A stretch of 33,734 nucleotides of DNA from Chloroflexota bacterium (GTDB lineage Bacteria > Chloroflexota > Limnocylindria > Limnocylindrales > CSP1-4). Below are positions 8,681 to 16,541 of this stretch, piece after piece. Under the pieces are notes generated by a model. It had not been told where the DNA came from, searched no databases, and was given only the letters and a program-made list of their open reading frames with translations. The position numbers and the translations under genes are program-made. Each line of letters opens with the position of its first letter. Positions within the stretch are counted from its first letter, which is position 1. Location: the NCBI GenBank assembly GCA_005883615.1, contig VBEC01000075.1, positions 1 through 33,734 of the forward strand, in the 5' to 3' direction.

Positions 8681-9907
8681 TCACGGTTGGACCCCGGAGG
8701 GGCTTCGCGAGAGTGGATCCTCGGGCTCGTCGACCACATCCGGGTCGAGGCCGGGTGAAGGCTCACGGGGCACGCGAACGGACCGACCCTCGCGCGTCTC
8801 GAGGCGCCTCGCTGCTCGTTGTTTGACGGGCGCGGCCGAGCGGGCCTGCGCGAGGTAGTGGAAGAAGAATGCCGAGATGACAGCGGCGATCGGGATGCCG
8901 AAGATCGCGCCGGCGATGCCGCCGATCTTTGAGCCCAAGAGGACCGACCCCATGACCACGATCGGATGGATGCCCACTGCGTGCTGCATGAGCCTTGGCT
9001 GGACGATGTTCATCACGACGAACCAGCCGCCGATCATCGCGATGAGCGTAGGCAGGGTCGTCTCGGGTCGCAGCACGATCGCCGCGAGCACCGGCGGCGC
9101 CCACGCCAGGAACGGCCCGAAGAACGGGATGGCCATGAGGACCCCGGCGAGAGCCGAAGTCGCCGGCAAGTAATCGAGGCCAAGCACGCCGCTTACAGCA
9201 GCCGCGAAGAGGCCGTAGGCGATGCCCATGACGGCCTGACCGCGAAGGAACCCGCCGAACGAGCTCCCGATGCTCGATTCGAGCAGCCGCGCCTCCTTGG
9301 CGTAGGCGGGCGGCACGAGCCGGAACAGGAACGACAAGATCCGGTCGTGGTCGGCGACCATATATAGCGACAGGATCAGGACCACGAGCAGGTTGCCGAG
9401 GATGCCGAGGCTGGCAACCGCCAGCTGCTGGAGAGGACCGACAAGCTCGTTCGCGTAGCCGGCGATGTTGTCCAGGAAGGCTGTCGCCTGGGCGACGAGG
9501 TTCACCTGGCCAAGGCCAAGCGCGCCGAGCCGCTCCTGCCAGGGCGCGAGGAGGGCTGGCAGCTGGTCCCGTAGCAGCGGCACGCTTCGAATGAAGTCGG
9601 TGATCGAGCTTGCGATCGCATTGGCAACGAGCACAGCAAGCACGACCAGGGTGCCCAGCAGCACCGCATACACAAGGACGACCGCTGCCACGCGCGGCAG
9701 GCGCGGGATCTTTCGTACCAGCGCCGACACGATCGGACTCAGGATGAAGGCCAGGAGCCAGGCCAGGAAGAAAACGAGGACGATGTCGCCGAACGAGAAG
9801 AACAGGGTGCCGACGAAACCGACGACCACGAATGCCGTCGCGATCGTGCCCAGGATGATCAGGGCGTCGAGCCAACGCCGCTGTCGATAGGTCAGCTGGA
9901 GAGCCAT
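8681..9907 (-). CDS. AI-2E/PerM family membrane transporter
   Basis: The product is 408 aa, an integral membrane protein with about eight hydrophobic segments arranged as in the AI-2E (PerM/TqsA/YtvI) family. There is an N-terminal pair (about 15-65), a polar domain, then a membrane bundle that includes FFGPFLAWAPPVLAAI and GSKIGGIAGAIFGIPIAAVI. Family members export small molecules or act as Na+/H+ antiporters; the substrate here is unknown. The roughly 55-residue C-terminal tail is charged and poorly conserved. I chose ATG 9907 because MALQLTYRQRRWL fits the family N-terminus. ATG 9967 would add 20 residues and has a weak AGGGG upstream, but a promoter-like element overlaps it. It lies between trpS and surE on the same strand. 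Confidence 0.87.
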   Translation of the reverse strand: MALQLTYRQRRWLDALIILGTIATAFVVVGFVGTLFFSFGDIVLVFFLAWLLAFILSPIVSALVRKIPRLPRVAAVVLVYAVLLGTLVVLAVLVANAIASSITDFIRSVPLLRDQLPALLAPWQERLGALGLGQVNLVAQATAFLDNIAGYANELVGPLQQLAVASLGILGNLLVVLILSLYMVADHDRILSFLFRLVPPAYAKEARLLESSIGSSFGGFLRGQAVMGIAYGLFAAAVSGVLGLDYLPATSALAGVLMAIPFFGPFLAWAPPVLAAIVLRPETTLPTLIAMIGGWFVVMNIVQPRLMQHAVGIHPIVVMGSVLLGSKIGGIAGAIFGIPIAAVISAFFFHYLAQARSAAPVKQRAARRLETREGRSVRVPREPSPGLDPDVVDEPEDPLSRSPSGVQP

Positions 9908-9937
9908 TCGCCGGGTCGAGTCCTCTGCGCATTCGAT

Positions 9938-9959
9938 TGGGGAGTTCCGCCACTCCCCA
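9938..9959 (-). promoter_or_regulatory. Perfect 8-bp stem-loop in the permease 5' leader
   Basis: TGGGGAGT and ACTCCCCA pair perfectly around a six-base loop. On the minus strand the hairpin lies 30 nt before the permease ATG and about 90 nt after the trpS stop. There is no U-tract, so a terminator for trpS is not well supported. A promoter-like GGCTACCAT (9974-9966) would place the transcription start at about 9959, so the hairpin would form the extreme 5' end of the permease mRNA. This could stabilise or regulate the transcript. If translation begins at ATG 9967 the hairpin would be coding instead. Confidence 0.4.
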
Positions 9960-9965
9960 TCGATC

Positions 9966-9974
9966 ATGGTAGCC
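9966..9974 (-). promoter_or_regulatory. Putative extended -10 for the AI-2E-type permease
   Basis: GGCTACCAT (minus strand) matches the GCTANNNT pattern seen before other genes in this window. The predicted start, 6-8 nt downstream, coincides with the base of the 9938-9959 hairpin. No -35 is recognisable. The same 9-mer occurs at the hom start (12947-12955), where it overlaps an ATG, so it may also arise by chance. Confidence 0.3.
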
Positions 9975-10051
9975 CCTGGCCATCGGCCGGGACTCCAATT
10001 CCGTCCCTGCACGCCCCGGTCGTGGCGCGGCGCATACGCGATGGCTGAGTC

Positions 10052-11071
10052 CTAGCGCAGGCCCATTTTCTGGCGAACCTCGGCCATGGTCTCGGCCGCC
10101 ATCGGTCGAAGGCGGTCCGCGCCCTCTTCGAGGGTGCCCTCGACTCGCTCGGGTGACGCAATCAGCTCGAGGTACTTCTCCCTGGCCGGAGCGTAGTGGC
10201 GAATGATGCGATCGGCGAGCAGGGCCTTCGTGTCGACGCAGCCGGTCCGTGCGGATCGCTCGCCCTCCCAGATTTCCTCGTAGTCCGGGCCGAAGAAGCG
10301 ATGGAGCTGGCAGACATTGCAGATCTCAGGCCGGCCCGGGTCCGTGCGGAGGATGCGCTTGGTGTCGGTCACCATCGACATGACCTGCTTCCGGATGACC
10401 TCCGGCGCCGCGAAGACGTCGATCGTGTTCCCGAGCGACTTGCTCATCTTCCGAACCCCGTCCGTGCCGAGAACGACCGGTGCCTCGGTGAACACGGCCT
10501 GCGGCTCCGGGAACGTCTCGCCGTAGCGATTGTGGAACGCCCGGACGATTTCACGCGACAGCTCGAGATGCGCCGCCTGGTCCTTCCCGACCGGCACGAG
10601 CGACGCCTTGTAGATGACGATGTCCGCTGCCTGCAGGACGGGGTAGGTCAACAGCCCATCGTTGATGTCGTGGGGTTGCTGCTCCCGTTTCTCCTTGTAC
10701 GTTGGGGTCCGCTCGAGCCAGCTGACCGGTGTGACCGTGGCCAGCAGCCAGGCGAGCTCGGTGTGCTCCGGTCGGTGCGACTGCACAAACAGGGTGCAGT
10801 GCTCGGGATCCAGGCCAAGGGCGAGCAGCGATGCCGCCATCTCGCGCGTGCGCTGGCGCAGGAGCTCGGGCTCGTGGGTGCTGGTCAGGGCGTGGTAGTC
10901 GACGATGCAGTAGATCGCCTCGTACTCCCACTGGAGCCGCACGTAGTTGCGGATCGCGCCGAGGTCGTTGCCGAGATGCACGATCCCTGAGGGCTGGATC
11001 CCGCTGAAGATCCGGGCCCGGGACGCGGGTGCCTCTGAGGGGGCTGGAGCGGCAGCGACTGCGGCGGTCAT
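10052..11071 (-). CDS. trpS: Tryptophan--tRNA ligase
   Basis: The product is 339 aa, a class Ic aminoacyl-tRNA synthetase that charges tRNA-Trp in the cytosol. The HIGH-like signature appears as QPSGIVHLGN (about 26-35), and the KMSKS loop is exact at about 208-212 (RKMSKSLGN). Length is normal for bacterial TrpRS. The first 18 residues are an Ala/Pro-rich extension before IFSGIQPSG. ATG 11071 has no Shine-Dalgarno: the preceding eight bases are CCGCGACC, directly after a TAAACT -10 element, which suggests a leaderless mRNA. There is no T-box leader upstream. Confidence 0.95.
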   Translation of the reverse strand: MTAAVAAAPAPSEAPASRARIFSGIQPSGIVHLGNDLGAIRNYVRLQWEYEAIYCIVDYHALTSTHEPELLRQRTREMAASLLALGLDPEHCTLFVQSHRPEHTELAWLLATVTPVSWLERTPTYKEKREQQPHDINDGLLTYPVLQAADIVIYKASLVPVGKDQAAHLELSREIVRAFHNRYGETFPEPQAVFTEAPVVLGTDGVRKMSKSLGNTIDVFAAPEVIRKQVMSMVTDTKRILRTDPGRPEICNVCQLHRFFGPDYEEIWEGERSARTGCVDTKALLADRIIRHYAPAREKYLELIASPERVEGTLEEGADRLRPMAAETMAEVRQKMGLR

Positions 11072-11368
11072 GGTCGCGGAGTTTAGCGAGCCAACCAGTG
11101 CCCCGTGCGTCCCTGGTCGATCCCTTTGTTATGCAGGCGCAACGGCGGGATGCCGTCTGCCATGTCCTCGTGGCCACGCCCGATTTCATCGTCCGCGCCA
11201 TCCGAGCCGCAAGGGTCGGCATTTCGGGGCCCGGCTGATCGAGGGAGGTGCGCCAACAGCTTCGACCGCTTGGATGAGCCCGAAGGCACGGAGGGAATTC
11301 CTCGGGGCTGATCGCCTGCCGGCGGAACAGGCACGCGAAGCGCAGGCGAGGGAAACAGGGAGGTACTC
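11072..11368. other. Intergenic region between divergent trpS and MFS genes
   Basis: This 297-base gap holds the trpS -10 element at its left end and the MFS ribosome binding site (GGGAGG, 11358-11363) at its right end. In between I see only small inverted repeats: a GAGGGAATTCCTC-like palindrome near 11290 and a GCCTG/CAGGC hairpin near 11320. I find no T-box, tRNA, riboswitch signature or credible small gene. The short frames present lack family resemblance. Confidence 0.5.
11080..11088 (-). promoter_or_regulatory. Extended -10 promoter of trpS implying a leaderless transcript
   Basis: CGCTAAACT on the minus strand has its -10 hexamer TAAACT ending eight bases before the trpS ATG, so transcription should begin at or within a base of the start codon. 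It closely resembles the elements before lysC (TGCTAGAAT) and the LCP gene (TGCTAGACT). No -35 hexamer is seen. Confidence 0.55.
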
Positions 11369-12856
11369 GTGGCTACTGCGATGCCCAATGCGGAGCCAAC
11401 GGCACCGGCGCGACGGTACGACTACAAGATCCCGTTCGTGATCGGCGCATCGGCGATCGGAACCGTCGTCGAGTGGTACGACTTCTACCTGTACGGCGTC
11501 CTGGTCGCGTTCTTCTCAACGCAGTTCTTCCCGAAGGGTAACGACGTCGCGGCACTTCTCGCGTCGCTGGCCACCTTCGGAGCCGGCTTCGCCGTGCGCC
11601 CGTTCGGGGCCGCCGTATTCGGACGCGTCGGGGACATCGTTGGCCGGAAGTTCACGTTCCTCGTGACGATCACGGTGATGGGCCTGTCGACCGCCTTCGT
11701 CGGCCTCCTGCCGACCTATGCGGCGATCGGCATCCTGGCGCCGATCCTGCTGGTGACGCTGCGCCTGCTGCAGGGCCTGGCGCTCGGCGGCGAGTACGGC
11801 GGGGCCGCGATCTACGTGGCGGAGCACTCGCCGGACGACAAGCGGGGTGCCAACACCAGCTGGATCCAAACGACGGCAACCGTTGGCCTTCTCCTCGCGC
11901 TCGTGGTCATCTTCATCGTTCGCACGTCGTTCAGCCAGGCCGATTTCGAGTCGTTCGGCTGGCGGATCCCGTTCATCCTGTCCGCGGTCCTGGTCGTCAT
12001 CGCGCTGGTGATCCGGATGCGCCTCCAGGAGACGCCGCTGTTCGCCCGCCTGAAGGCCGAAAACCGCCATTCCAAGTCGCCTTGGCGAGAGAGCCTCGGC
12101 GATCCGGCCAACGCGCGGCTCATCGCGCTGGCCCTGCTCGGTGCAACGGCCGGGCAGGCCGTGGTGTGGTACCAGGGCCAGTTCCAGGCCCTGTTCTTCC
12201 TGGGCACGAACCTGGGAGTCAGGTTCCAGGACGCCTACCTGATCGTGGGGACAGCGCTCCTGCTCGGGACGCCCTTCTTCCTGGTGTTCGGGCGCCTGTC
12301 CGACAGCATCGGCCGAAAACCGATCATCCTGGCAGGCTGTGCCCTTGCCGCGATCACCTATTTTCCGATCTACAACCTGATGACGAGCTTTGCGCATCCG
12401 CAGGGCGTGTTCAACCACACGATCGGGAAGTTCGTGGCGCTGGGAACGACGACGCCGACAGTGGCCCAACCGGAGATCGTGCCGCTCATCGCGCTCGTCT
12501 GGATCCAGGTCCTGTATGTGACCATGGTCTACGGCCCGATAGCGGCCTTCCTCGTCGAGTTCTTTCCAGCTCGGATCCGCTATACAAGCCTGTCCATCCC
12601 GTATCACATCGGCAACGGCTGGTTCGGCGGGTTCCTGCCGCTCATCGCCGGTGCCATCCTGGCGGCCACCGGAAACCTGTATGCCGGGCTGATCTACCCG
12701 ATCGTCGTCGCCACGATGACGCTGATCATCGGCGGCCTCTACATTCGCGAAACGCGGAACGTCCGCATCTGGGATGAGGTCGGCGGCGAGACTGCGGAGA
12801 TGAGACAAGTATCCGGCGAAGCCCCGGAAGCCGAACGGGGAGCCGCCGCCAGCTGA
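11369..12856 (+). CDS. MFS transporter, metabolite:H+ symporter (ProP/ShiA/KgtP-like)
   Basis: The product is 495 aa with 12 expected membrane spans, of the sugar-porter-related metabolite:H+ symporter group. These proteins import betaine/proline, shikimate, alpha-ketoglutarate, citrate or similar acids using the proton gradient. Typical motifs are ASAIGTVVEWYDFYLYG in span 1, RPFGAAVFGRVGDIVGRK (MFS motif A, loop 2-3), RLLQGLALGGEYGGA in span 4, and GRLSDSIGRKP as the second motif A after span 6-7. GTG 11369 is firmly set by GGGAGG five bases upstream. The C-terminal 40 residues are polar and probably cytoplasmic. The substrate cannot be assigned. A strong terminator follows, so it is probably transcribed alone. 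Confidence 0.92.
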   Translation: MATAMPNAEPTAPARRYDYKIPFVIGASAIGTVVEWYDFYLYGVLVAFFSTQFFPKGNDVAALLASLATFGAGFAVRPFGAAVFGRVGDIVGRKFTFLVTITVMGLSTAFVGLLPTYAAIGILAPILLVTLRLLQGLALGGEYGGAAIYVAEHSPDDKRGANTSWIQTTATVGLLLALVVIFIVRTSFSQADFESFGWRIPFILSAVLVVIALVIRMRLQETPLFARLKAENRHSKSPWRESLGDPANARLIALALLGATAGQAVVWYQGQFQALFFLGTNLGVRFQDAYLIVGTALLLGTPFFLVFGRLSDSIGRKPIILAGCALAAITYFPIYNLMTSFAHPQGVFNHTIGKFVALGTTTPTVAQPEIVPLIALVWIQVLYVTMVYGPIAAFLVEFFPARIRYTSLSIPYHIGNGWFGGFLPLIAGAILAATGNLYAGLIYPIVVATMTLIIGGLYIRETRNVRIWDEVGGETAEMRQVSGEAPEAERGAAAS

Positions 12857-12885
12857 CGACCGCCCCGGCACCAAAGGCATAGATC

Positions 12886-12920
12886 GGTCGGCCGGCGCGG
12901 TCGCGCCGGCCGACCCGTGT
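12886..12920 (+). terminator. Intrinsic terminator after the MFS gene
   Basis: GGTCGGCCGGCGC (12886-12898) pairs perfectly over 13 bp with GCGCCGGCCGACC (12903-12915) around a GGTC tetraloop. The short T-rich stretch CGTGTTT follows. It starts 30 nt after the MFS stop. The U-tract is short, but the stem is exceptionally strong. It should separate the MFS transcript from the threonine operon. Confidence 0.7.
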
Positions 12921-12953
12921 TTGGACCCGTTCACCGATCGGGCGTCGGCTACC

Positions 12954-14345
12954 ATGGCGCGCGATGTCCGCGCCGCCCTCGATCCGCTGATGGCCCCGGC
13001 GAGCCCGCTGAGGGTCGCGGTCCTTGGAGCCGGGACGGTCGGCGGCGCAGTCGTTCGCGTATTTCTCGATCGCCCCGAGTTGCTCGTCACGCACGATGGG
13101 GCTCCCGTCGAGCTCGTTGCCGTAGCGGTCCGGGACGTCGAGCGCGCGCGCCTGGCAAGCATCCCCGTGGCCCTACTGACCGATGCCCCGGCTCATCTCG
13201 TGGCGGACGACGGCGTCGATGTCGTCGTCGAGCTGATGGGCGGCGACGAGCCCGCTCACACGCTCGTGGCTGCGGCGCTTGGTGCCGGCAAGGCTGTAGT
13301 CACCGCCAACAAGCACATGCTGGCGCACCATGGCGCCGCGCTCGAAGCGACTGCCCGCCGTTCCGGGGCGGCCCTCCGCTTCGAGGCGTCGGTGGGCGGC
13401 GGCATCCCGTTGCTCAGTCCCATCGCGGAGGATCTCGCCGCCAACCGGGTTTCCGGTTTGCGCGGGATCGTGAACGGAACGACGAACTTCATCCTGAACG
13501 ACATGGCCTCACGCGGCCGGGACTATGGGGAAGTGCTGGCCGACGCGCAGGCGGCAGGTTACGCCGAAGCCGATCCCACGGCCGACGTCGAGGGCTTCGA
13601 CGCGGCCAACAAGCTGGTGATCCTTATGCGCCTCGCGTTCGGCTTCTGGGCCGACCCGGCCGACATCGCGCGCACGCCGCTGAGCCTGGCCGGAAGGCCC
13701 CGCGCCGGCATCACAGGCGTAGGCTCGGATGAGCTGGCCGGAGCTGCGGCGCTCGGGCTCGCGATCAAGCTCATTGCCTCGGCCACGCGCCTCGAGGACG
13801 GAACGATATTCGCGTCGGTCCTTCCGACTGCTCTGCCGTTGACCGATCCGATGAGCCGAGTCGAGGGGGTCACAAACCGGATCGAGGTGCGCGCGGAACC
13901 GATTGGCAGCCTGGCATTCAGCGGGCCTGGAGCGGGAGGGCCGGCGACGGCCAGCGCCGTTCTCGGCGATCTGATGGCCCTTGCCCGACGCGCTGGCAGC
14001 ACGTGGGCCGGCCTCCCGCCCGCGGTCGCACCGCCGGCAATCGCCGGCCCGATTTACGAGTCGCCCGATCGCGGCTGGTACGCCTTTGCCCCCGGCGTTC
14101 GGCGAGAGGTCGCGGCCGACGAGCGGGTCAGAACTGCCATCGCATCGGGTGGGACGGCAATACACGCTCGGTGCTTGTCGTTGGCCGAGCTGCGTGCGTT
14201 GCTCAGCCCTCTCATGCCCGATGAGCTGGAGGCACCGATCTACACCACGGACGAGAGCCCGGCTGTGCCGACGGGTGGCGAATTGCGGCCAGGGGAGGTC
14301 GCCGGCGGTCCTGCCGGCCGTTCACCCGCAGCCGGCCCGCGATGA
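12954..14345 (+). CDS. hom: Homoserine dehydrogenase without recognisable ACT domain
   Basis: The product is about 463 aa and reduces aspartate semialdehyde to homoserine with NAD(P)H. The Rossmann motif [15 protein letters not shown] lies at about 19-33. Also visible are [10 protein letters not shown], the catalytic-domain blocks [11 protein letters not shown] and [18 protein letters not shown] (with the catalytic Lys), and the later [12 protein letters not shown]. Family members of this length usually end in an ACT domain that binds threonine. Here the last 90 residues (from about [15 protein letters not shown]) show no ACT pattern and end in a Gly/Pro-rich tail. The start is uncertain between ATG 12954, ATG 12990 and TTG 12921; none has a ribosome binding site. 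A GGCTACCAT at 12947-12955 would favour 12990 if it is the promoter. The stop overlaps thrC (ATGA). Confidence 0.93.
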   Translation: MARDVRAALDPLMAPASPLRVAVLGAGTVGGAVVRVFLDRPELLVTHDGAPVELVAVAVRDVERARLASIPVALLTDAPAHLVADDGVDVVVELMGGDEPAHTLVAAALGAGKAVVTANKHMLAHHGAALEATARRSGAALRFEASVGGGIPLLSPIAEDLAANRVSGLRGIVNGTTNFILNDMASRGRDYGEVLADAQAAGYAEADPTADVEGFDAANKLVILMRLAFGFWADPADIARTPLSLAGRPRAGITGVGSDELAGAAALGLAIKLIASATRLEDGTIFASVLPTALPLTDPMSRVEGVTNRIEVRAEPIGSLAFSGPGAGGPATASAVLGDLMALARRAGSTWAGLPPAVAPPAIAGPIYESPDRGWYAFAPGVRREVAADERVRTAIASGGTAIHARCLSLAELRALLSPLMPDELEAPIYTTDESPAVPTGGELRPGEVAGGPAGRSPAAGPR

Positions 14346-15433
14346 CCGGAGGGCCCATCGTCGGTGCGCTGAACGGCCGTCGTCCGCGGCTGGTGGAGCG
14401 ATATCGCCGGTTTCTTCCTGTCAGTGATGCGACCCCGCCCCTCACGTTGGGCGAGGGCTTCACGCCGCTCGTGCATGCCCGCCGCCTGGGGGCCGAGCTC
14501 GGGCTGACGAGGCTGTTCCTGAAGGTCGAGGGCCAGAACCCCACGGGCAGCTTCAAGGACCGGGGAATGGTGGTTGCCGTCGCCAGGGCGCTCGAGGATG
14601 GCGCCAAAGCCTTGATCTGCGCTTCGACCGGCAACACCTCGGCATCGGCGGCCGCCTATGGCGCTGCGGCCGGCCTGGAAGTTGTCGTCGTCCTGCCGCG
14701 CGGCCAGATCGCGCTCGGCAAGCTGCTGCAGGCCCTCGTCGCCGGAGCGCACGTGGTCGCCATCGATGGCAACTTCGACGAGGCGCTCACACTGGTACGG
14801 CAGCTCGCCGATGACCCGGCGCACCCCATCACGCTGGTGAACTCGATCAACCCGTACCGGCTGGAGGGACAGAAGACCGCTGCCTTCGAGGTCTGCGACG
14901 ACCTGGGTGCGCCGCCCGACGTTCTGGCCATCCCCGTAGGCAACGCCGGCAACATCAGCGCTTACTGGGCGGGCTTTCGGGCCTACCGCGACGCGGGGGA
15001 GATCGAGGCATTGCCGCGCATGTTCGGGTTCCAGGCCGAAGGCGCGGCGCCGCTCGTCCTGGGCCATCCCGTCGATCAGCCGGAAACGATCGCCACCGCC
15101 ATCAGAATTGGCAATCCGGCATCCTGGGACAAGGCGATCGCGGCGCGAGACGAGTCGGACGGCGTGATCCAGGCAGTCTCGGACGAACAGATCCTGGCTG
15201 CCTACCAGGACCTGGCCAGGCTGGAGGGCGTGTTCTGCGAGCCCTCCTCGGCCGCATCATTGGCGGGTATTCGAGCACTCGCCGAGTCGACCGATCTCGA
15301 TCGGGATGCCACGATCGTCTGCGTGCTCACGGGCGCCGGCCTCAAGGACCCCGCGACCGCTCAGGCCAGCGCGCCGGCCATCGCCGAATCGGAGCCGAAC
15401 GTCGACGCCATCCGGCGCGTGCTCGGCTGGTGA
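14342..15433 (+). CDS. thrC: Threonine synthase
   Basis: The product is 363 aa, a PLP enzyme of fold type II converting O-phosphohomoserine to threonine. The PLP-lysine block [10 protein letters not shown] puts the Schiff-base Lys at about K72. The phosphate-binding loop is seen as [12 protein letters not shown], and the upstream [14 protein letters not shown] is a family signature. The length matches the short bacterial class. ATG 14342 overlaps the hom stop by four bases, giving translational coupling, and thrB follows after 55 nt. The order hom-thrC-thrB is the common Gram-positive arrangement. Confidence 0.95.
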   Translation: MTGGPIVGALNGRRPRLVERYRRFLPVSDATPPLTLGEGFTPLVHARRLGAELGLTRLFLKVEGQNPTGSFKDRGMVVAVARALEDGAKALICASTGNTSASAAAYGAAAGLEVVVVLPRGQIALGKLLQALVAGAHVVAIDGNFDEALTLVRQLADDPAHPITLVNSINPYRLEGQKTAAFEVCDDLGAPPDVLAIPVGNAGNISAYWAGFRAYRDAGEIEALPRMFGFQAEGAAPLVLGHPVDQPETIATAIRIGNPASWDKAIAARDESDGVIQAVSDEQILAAYQDLARLEGVFCEPSSAASLAGIRALAESTDLDRDATIVCVLTGAGLKDPATAQASAPAIAESEPNVDAIRRVLGW

Positions 15434-15488
15434 GCGAAGGAGGCGACCCATCCCATCCCGAGGGCCCGGCCGCCGGCCCGAGCGACCG

Positions 15489-16448
15489 ATGATGCACTGG
15501 CTGGCCGAGATCGACGGAAGACGGATGACCGTCGAGGTACCCGCGTCGTCGGCCAACCTGGGGGCCGGCTACGACTGCCTGGCAATGGCTCTCGACATCG
15601 TCAACCGCGTGGAGGTCGAGGTTCGCGGATGGAGTCGAGGGGAGGTCGAGATCTCCGTCGACGGTGAGGGTGCCGGCGAGCTGGCGAGCGACCGCTCCAA
15701 CCGTTTCGTACAGGGGCTCGAAGCGGCTCTGATCGCGGTTCGCGGCGAGATGCCCGTCGGTGCGGCCTGGCGTATCGAGATGCGCAACAAGATCCCGCTC
15801 GCGCGCGGCCTCGGTTCATCGGCGGCGGCGACCGTGGGCGGTCTCGTTGCGGGCAACGCGCTGCTTGGCGAGCCGCTGACGAACACGGACCTGCTCCGTC
15901 TCGCTACCGAGATCGAGGGGCACGCGGACAATGCCGCCGCCGCTCTTCTCGGCGGTTTCACGGTGGTGGGTCCGGGCGAGGGCGGCCTCGAGGCGCTGCG
16001 TTTCGACGCGCCGCGCGACCTGCGCGCCGTCCTGTTCATCCCCGACCTCCGCCTGGAGACCAAGGCAATGCGCAAGGTCTTGCCGCGCACGGTCCCGCTG
16101 GCCGATGCCACGGCCAACCTCGGCAGGGTGGCGATCGGCGTGGCGGGCCTGGCCGCCGGTCGCTTCGAGCTGCTGCGCGTACTCACCGTCGACCGCCTCC
16201 ACGAGCAGTACCGAGCGCACGTATACCCGCAGTTGCCGGTGCTCATCCAGGCAGCGCGAGATGCCGGCGCGATCGGGGCATGCCTGTCAGGCGCGGGCTC
16301 GACCGTCATCGCCTTCTCCGATTCGGTGTCGACATTCACGCGAATCGAAGCCGCCTTCCTCGGCGTGGCAGCCGAGAACGACCTGCCCGGCAGGGTGGAG
16401 ATTGCCTCGCCGCGCAACCACGGCGCGCGGGTAGTCGGCCGGCGGTAG
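15489..16448 (+). CDS. thrB: Homoserine kinase
   Basis: The product is 319 aa, a GHMP-family kinase that phosphorylates homoserine with ATP to feed ThrC. The substrate-side motif VPASSANLGAGYDCLAMAL lies near residues 18-36. The ATP-binding GHMP motif is IPLARGLGSSAAATVGG (about 101-117), and motif 3 is CLSGAGSTVIAF near the C-terminus. Tandem ATGs at 15489 and 15492 are both possible; no Shine-Dalgarno is evident. It is the last gene of the threonine operon, with the next gene 93 nt away behind its own promoter match. Confidence 0.94.
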   Translation: MMHWLAEIDGRRMTVEVPASSANLGAGYDCLAMALDIVNRVEVEVRGWSRGEVEISVDGEGAGELASDRSNRFVQGLEAALIAVRGEMPVGAAWRIEMRNKIPLARGLGSSAAATVGGLVAGNALLGEPLTNTDLLRLATEIEGHADNAAAALLGGFTVVGPGEGGLEALRFDAPRDLRAVLFIPDLRLETKAMRKVLPRTVPLADATANLGRVAIGVAGLAAGRFELLRVLTVDRLHEQYRAHVYPQLPVLIQAARDAGAIGACLSGAGSTVIAFSDSVSTFTRIEAAFLGVAAENDLPGRVEIASPRNHGARVVGRR

Positions 16449-16471
16449 AGGCAGTCCACGCTGAGGAGAGC

Positions 16472-16499
16472 GGAACCCGTACTGCCCTGATCGCGTCCC
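16472..16499 (+). promoter_or_regulatory. ECF-type sigma promoter match upstream of the DUF4349 lipoprotein
   Basis: GGAACC (16472-16477), a 16-base spacer and CGTCCC (16494-16499) match the widespread ECF-sigma consensus GGAAC-N16-17-CGTC. The predicted start lies near 16506, about 36 nt before the lipoprotein ATG and before its GGGAG ribosome binding site. The ECF sigma gene at 20716 is an obvious candidate regulator, but that link is inference. Confidence 0.45.
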
Positions 16500-16541
16500 G
16501 GAGACGCGCTGCCCGATCGGGCTGCATTCGGGAGATCGACC

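Noticed and set aside
11072-11368. Possible T-box leader upstream of trpS
   Set aside because: No T-box sequence (AGGGTGGNACCGCG-like) or specifier stem is visible. The -10 element sits eight bases from the ATG, leaving no room for a leader.
12964-12966. ATG eight bases after a GGCTACCAT element, as a leaderless hom start
   Set aside because: It is out of frame with homoserine dehydrogenase and quickly meets stops in its own frame, so it cannot be the hom start.
11516-13162. A long minus-strand open frame opposite the MFS gene (548 codons)
   Set aside because: It mirrors the codon periodicity of a clear MFS transporter, its translation is Arg/Asp/Glu-rich with no family motif, and it crosses a terminator. 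It is a by-product of high GC. The same applies to long opposite-strand frames at 24662-26398 (opposite accC), 1480-2862 (opposite the M20 gene) and 2282-3274.
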